This document shows, one piece after another, positions 6,813 to 7,621 of a DNA stretch of 7,621 nt. The stretch's first letter is position 1, and each line of letters begins with the position of its first letter. This DNA is from an uncultured Collinsella sp. (lineage in GTDB: Bacteria > Actinomycetota > Coriobacteriia > Coriobacteriales > Coriobacteriaceae). Under the pieces are notes generated by a model. The model saw nothing but the letters and a program-made list of their open reading frames with translations, was not told the origin of the DNA and did no database searches. The stretch lies in assembly GCA_958424475.1 (NCBI GenBank), contig CATZTY010000044.1, forward strand, positions 1-7,621, given 5' to 3'. The position numbers were made by a program, and so were the translations under genes.

Positions 6813-6837
6813 CCACGTCCGAGGGGACTCGGTAACC
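6805..6837 (-). promoter_or_regulatory. Candidate antiterminator (RAT-like) hairpin in the operon leader
   Basis: The minus-strand RNA forms GGTTA (6837-6833) with TAACC (6809-6805), enclosing CCGAG/CTCGG (6832-6828 with 6823-6819) on a TCCC loop. A 9-nt bulge interrupts the 3' side. The size (33 nt), asymmetric bulge and overlap with the following stem match the layout of ribonucleic antiterminators bound by BglG/LicT proteins. The primary sequence does not match the Bacillus RAT consensus, so this rests on architecture and on the regulator encoded 0.6 kb downstream. Confidence 0.4.
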
Positions 6838-6861
6838 TTCCGCATTTCTTTTACGGGGGTT

Positions 6862-6889
6862 ATTGTAGACAAGCCCAAAGCCGGAACAA
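6862..6889 (-). promoter_or_regulatory. Candidate promoter of the PTS operon
   Basis: TTGTTC (6889-6884) and TACAAT (6867-6862) on the minus strand are separated by 16 nt. The -10 box matches five of six consensus positions and the -35 box four of six. Transcription would start near 6855, giving a leader of about 130 nt that includes both alternative hairpins. Confidence 0.5.
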
Positions 6890-6903
6890 TCATTATGACC
6901 GGC
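6880..6903. repeat. Dyad GCCGG-N14-CCGGC over the -35 box
   Basis: Perfect 5-bp arms at 6880-6884 and 6899-6903 flank a 14-bp AT-rich core that itself contains the palindrome TCATTATGA. The dyad spans the candidate -35 hexamer, so a bound protein would block RNA polymerase. I do not recognise the site. Confidence 0.35.
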
Positions 6904-6906
6904 GAA

Positions 6907-6946
6907 CGGTATTTTTTCTCCGATAAACGGTATTTATGCGGTACTT
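6907..6946. repeat. CGGTAYTT repeats in helical register upstream of the promoter
   Basis: CGGTATTT occurs at 6907-6914 and 6928-6935, and CGGTACTT at 6939-6946. The spacings are 21 and 11 bp, two turns and one turn of DNA, so all face one side. They sit about 50-90 bp upstream of the inferred start near 6855. The first two copies share the longer AACGGTATTT. The third overlaps another repeat (6938-6957) and may belong to that instead. Confidence 0.4.
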
Positions 6947-6984
6947 CGGGACGTTCCTTTTCTGCCGGCACTCGGGGACACTCC
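6938..6984. repeat. Imperfect direct repeat pair with GGGAC core
   Basis: Copies at 6938-6957 and 6964-6984 both run GC(G)GxACT-CGGGGAC-xxTCC with a 26-bp period and a few mismatches or single-base gaps. They adjoin the palindrome at 6991-7055, which also contains GGGGACA. I suspect dispersed intergenic repeat DNA and see no coding potential. Confidence 0.4.
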
Positions 6985-6990
6985 TCACTC

Positions 6991-7055
6991 TGGTGCATTG
7001 GGGACAGGTTTGTTTGCACCAGGTCGGCGCAGATCAACCTGGCCCCATTGCACCA
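6991..7055. repeat. Large imperfect palindrome (REP-like unit)
   Basis: Arms of 20 bp at 6991-7010 and 7036-7055 match at 18 positions when one is reverse-complemented, around a 25-nt loop. The loop holds TGCACCA (7015-7021), which can pair instead with TGGTGCA at 6991-6997, and CCAGGT (7019-7024), which can pair with ACCTGG (7037-7042). At least two folds are therefore possible. It lies 12 nt past the ferredoxin gene stop but has no U tract. This resembles REP/BIME-type palindromic repeats of the kind mobilised by REP-associated tyrosine transposases. Copy number cannot be seen here. Confidence 0.55.
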
Positions 7056-7067
7056 ATTTCGTATGCG

Positions 7068-7621
7068 CTAGATAAAGAGCTCGCATTCCTTCCGCGCGAC
7101 GCAAACCTTGCTCAGCATCTGGGAAACAGCGGATAGCTTGTTGGGATCAAGCTTACGAGCGCCTCGCGGACATACGGCAATGCAGCGCATGCAGGAGATG
7201 CACGCCTCGCCAGCTGCTCGTTTGGGGTCACCCTTGTCGATAGCACAAACGGGGCACGCCGCGGCGCATGCACCGCAGGAGACACAATCCCCTGTTGCCT
7301 CGGGTGCCATGCGGTGACCTCCGGCTTGTTTATAAGGACGATTGCCGGGAATAGAGGGCTCGGATGTATCCTCGGCCAACAGCTTTTGCTGAATTTGCTG
7401 CGCAAACTCTGCGAGCTGCGCCGCATCCTGCGCATCCGGACGACCGGCAGCAAACTGTCGCGCAATGGAATGTTCTGCAATGGCCGCAACTGCCGCGATC
7501 ACCCGGAATCCCGCATGCTTCGCAACGTCCTCCAGCTCTACGAGCGTGTCCTCAAACGCGCGGTTTCCGTAGACGCACACCAGAACGGCCCGCGCTCCGT
7601 TGCCGTGAACCATGCCCAACC
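7068..7621 (-). CDS. Flavodoxin/2[4Fe-4S] ferredoxin fusion (EFR1-like), start missing
   Basis: About 184 residues of the C-terminal part are present; the frame is open to the window edge and the true start lies beyond 7621. The visible N-terminal piece (GNGARAVLVCVYGNRAFED, then AEHSIARQFAAGRPDAQD) resembles the last part of a flavodoxin-like domain seen in EFR1-type electron carriers. The C terminus is a bacterial 2[4Fe-4S] ferredoxin domain with CVSCGACAAACP and CISCMRCIAVCP, followed by a basic and hydrophobic tail ending ECELFI. It probably shuttles low-potential electrons in the cytoplasm; partners are unknown. It shares strand with the PTS operon but is separated from it by a regulatory gap with its own promoter candidate, so it is not likely part of that operon. 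Confidence 0.87.
   Translation of the reverse strand, partial: LGMVHGNGARAVLVCVYGNRAFEDTLVELEDVAKHAGFRVIAAVAAIAEHSIARQFAAGRPDAQDAAQLAEFAQQIQQKLLAEDTSEPSIPGNRPYKQAGGHRMAPEATGDCVSCGACAAACPVCAIDKGDPKRAAGEACISCMRCIAVCPRGARKLDPNKLSAVSQMLSKVCVARKECELFI

Noticed and set aside
6807..7037. A 76-codon minus-strand frame between ferredoxin and EIIA genes
   Set aside because: It runs through the palindrome, the direct repeats, the promoter and the leader. It has no ribosome site or domain, so it is chance translation of repeat DNA.
6991..7055. The palindrome as a classical terminator of the ferredoxin gene
   Set aside because: Neither strand has a U run after the stem, and the 25-nt loop and alternative folds fit a repeat element better.
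6907..7055. CRISPR array
   Set aside because: The repeats here differ in sequence, are short and irregularly spaced, and no cas gene is present.

Overview
The window reads as a piece of a moderately GC-rich anaerobic, fermentative bacterial chromosome. The combination of an iron-sulfur flavoprotein and hydrogenase-type pair, a flavodoxin/ferredoxin protein and an alpha-glucoside phosphotransferase (PTS) operon would fit a gut Coriobacteriia member such as Collinsella. That assignment is inference from gene content and style; no rRNA or other marker is present. Every gene supported here is on the minus strand, so transcription runs from high to low coordinates. The long plus-strand open frames are antisense shadows.

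Right end (7068-7621): the C-terminal part of a flavodoxin-plus-2[4Fe-4S] ferredoxin protein, whose start lies beyond the window. It is followed by about 340 bases without a gene (6725-7067). This gap holds a large imperfect palindrome (6991-7055), a pair of GGGAC-type direct repeats (6938-6984), CGGTAYTT repeats spaced by 21 and 11 bp (6907-6946), a candidate promoter (6862-6889) with a dyad over its -35 box, and a leader of about 130 nt. In the leader, an antiterminator-like hairpin and a terminator-like hairpin share the same strand and cannot form together.

Centre (2237-6724): a compact four-gene operon. In order of transcription it encodes a stand-alone glucose-type EIIA, a BglG/LicT-type antiterminator with an RNA-binding domain and two PRDs, an EIICB permease of the glucose/maltose superfamily, and a GH4 glycosidase. 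The GH4 enzyme has the CDMP signature of 6-phospho-alpha-glucosidases. Together these would import and phosphorylate an alpha-glucoside (maltose or a sucrose isomer), cleave the 6-phospho-disaccharide, and control the operon by antitermination in its own leader. The operon ends at a strong hairpin (2167-2204).

Left end (1-1980): a 610-residue oxidoreductase joins a NuoF-type C-terminal Fe-S domain to a GltD-like FAD/NAD(P) module. It overlaps by 7 bases the start of a protein with a 2Fe-2S N-terminal domain of the [FeFe]-hydrogenase/NuoG type, which is cut by the window edge. This looks like an NAD(P)H-linked hydrogenase or related redox enzyme. It has its own upstream region (1981-2166) with only a weak promoter candidate.
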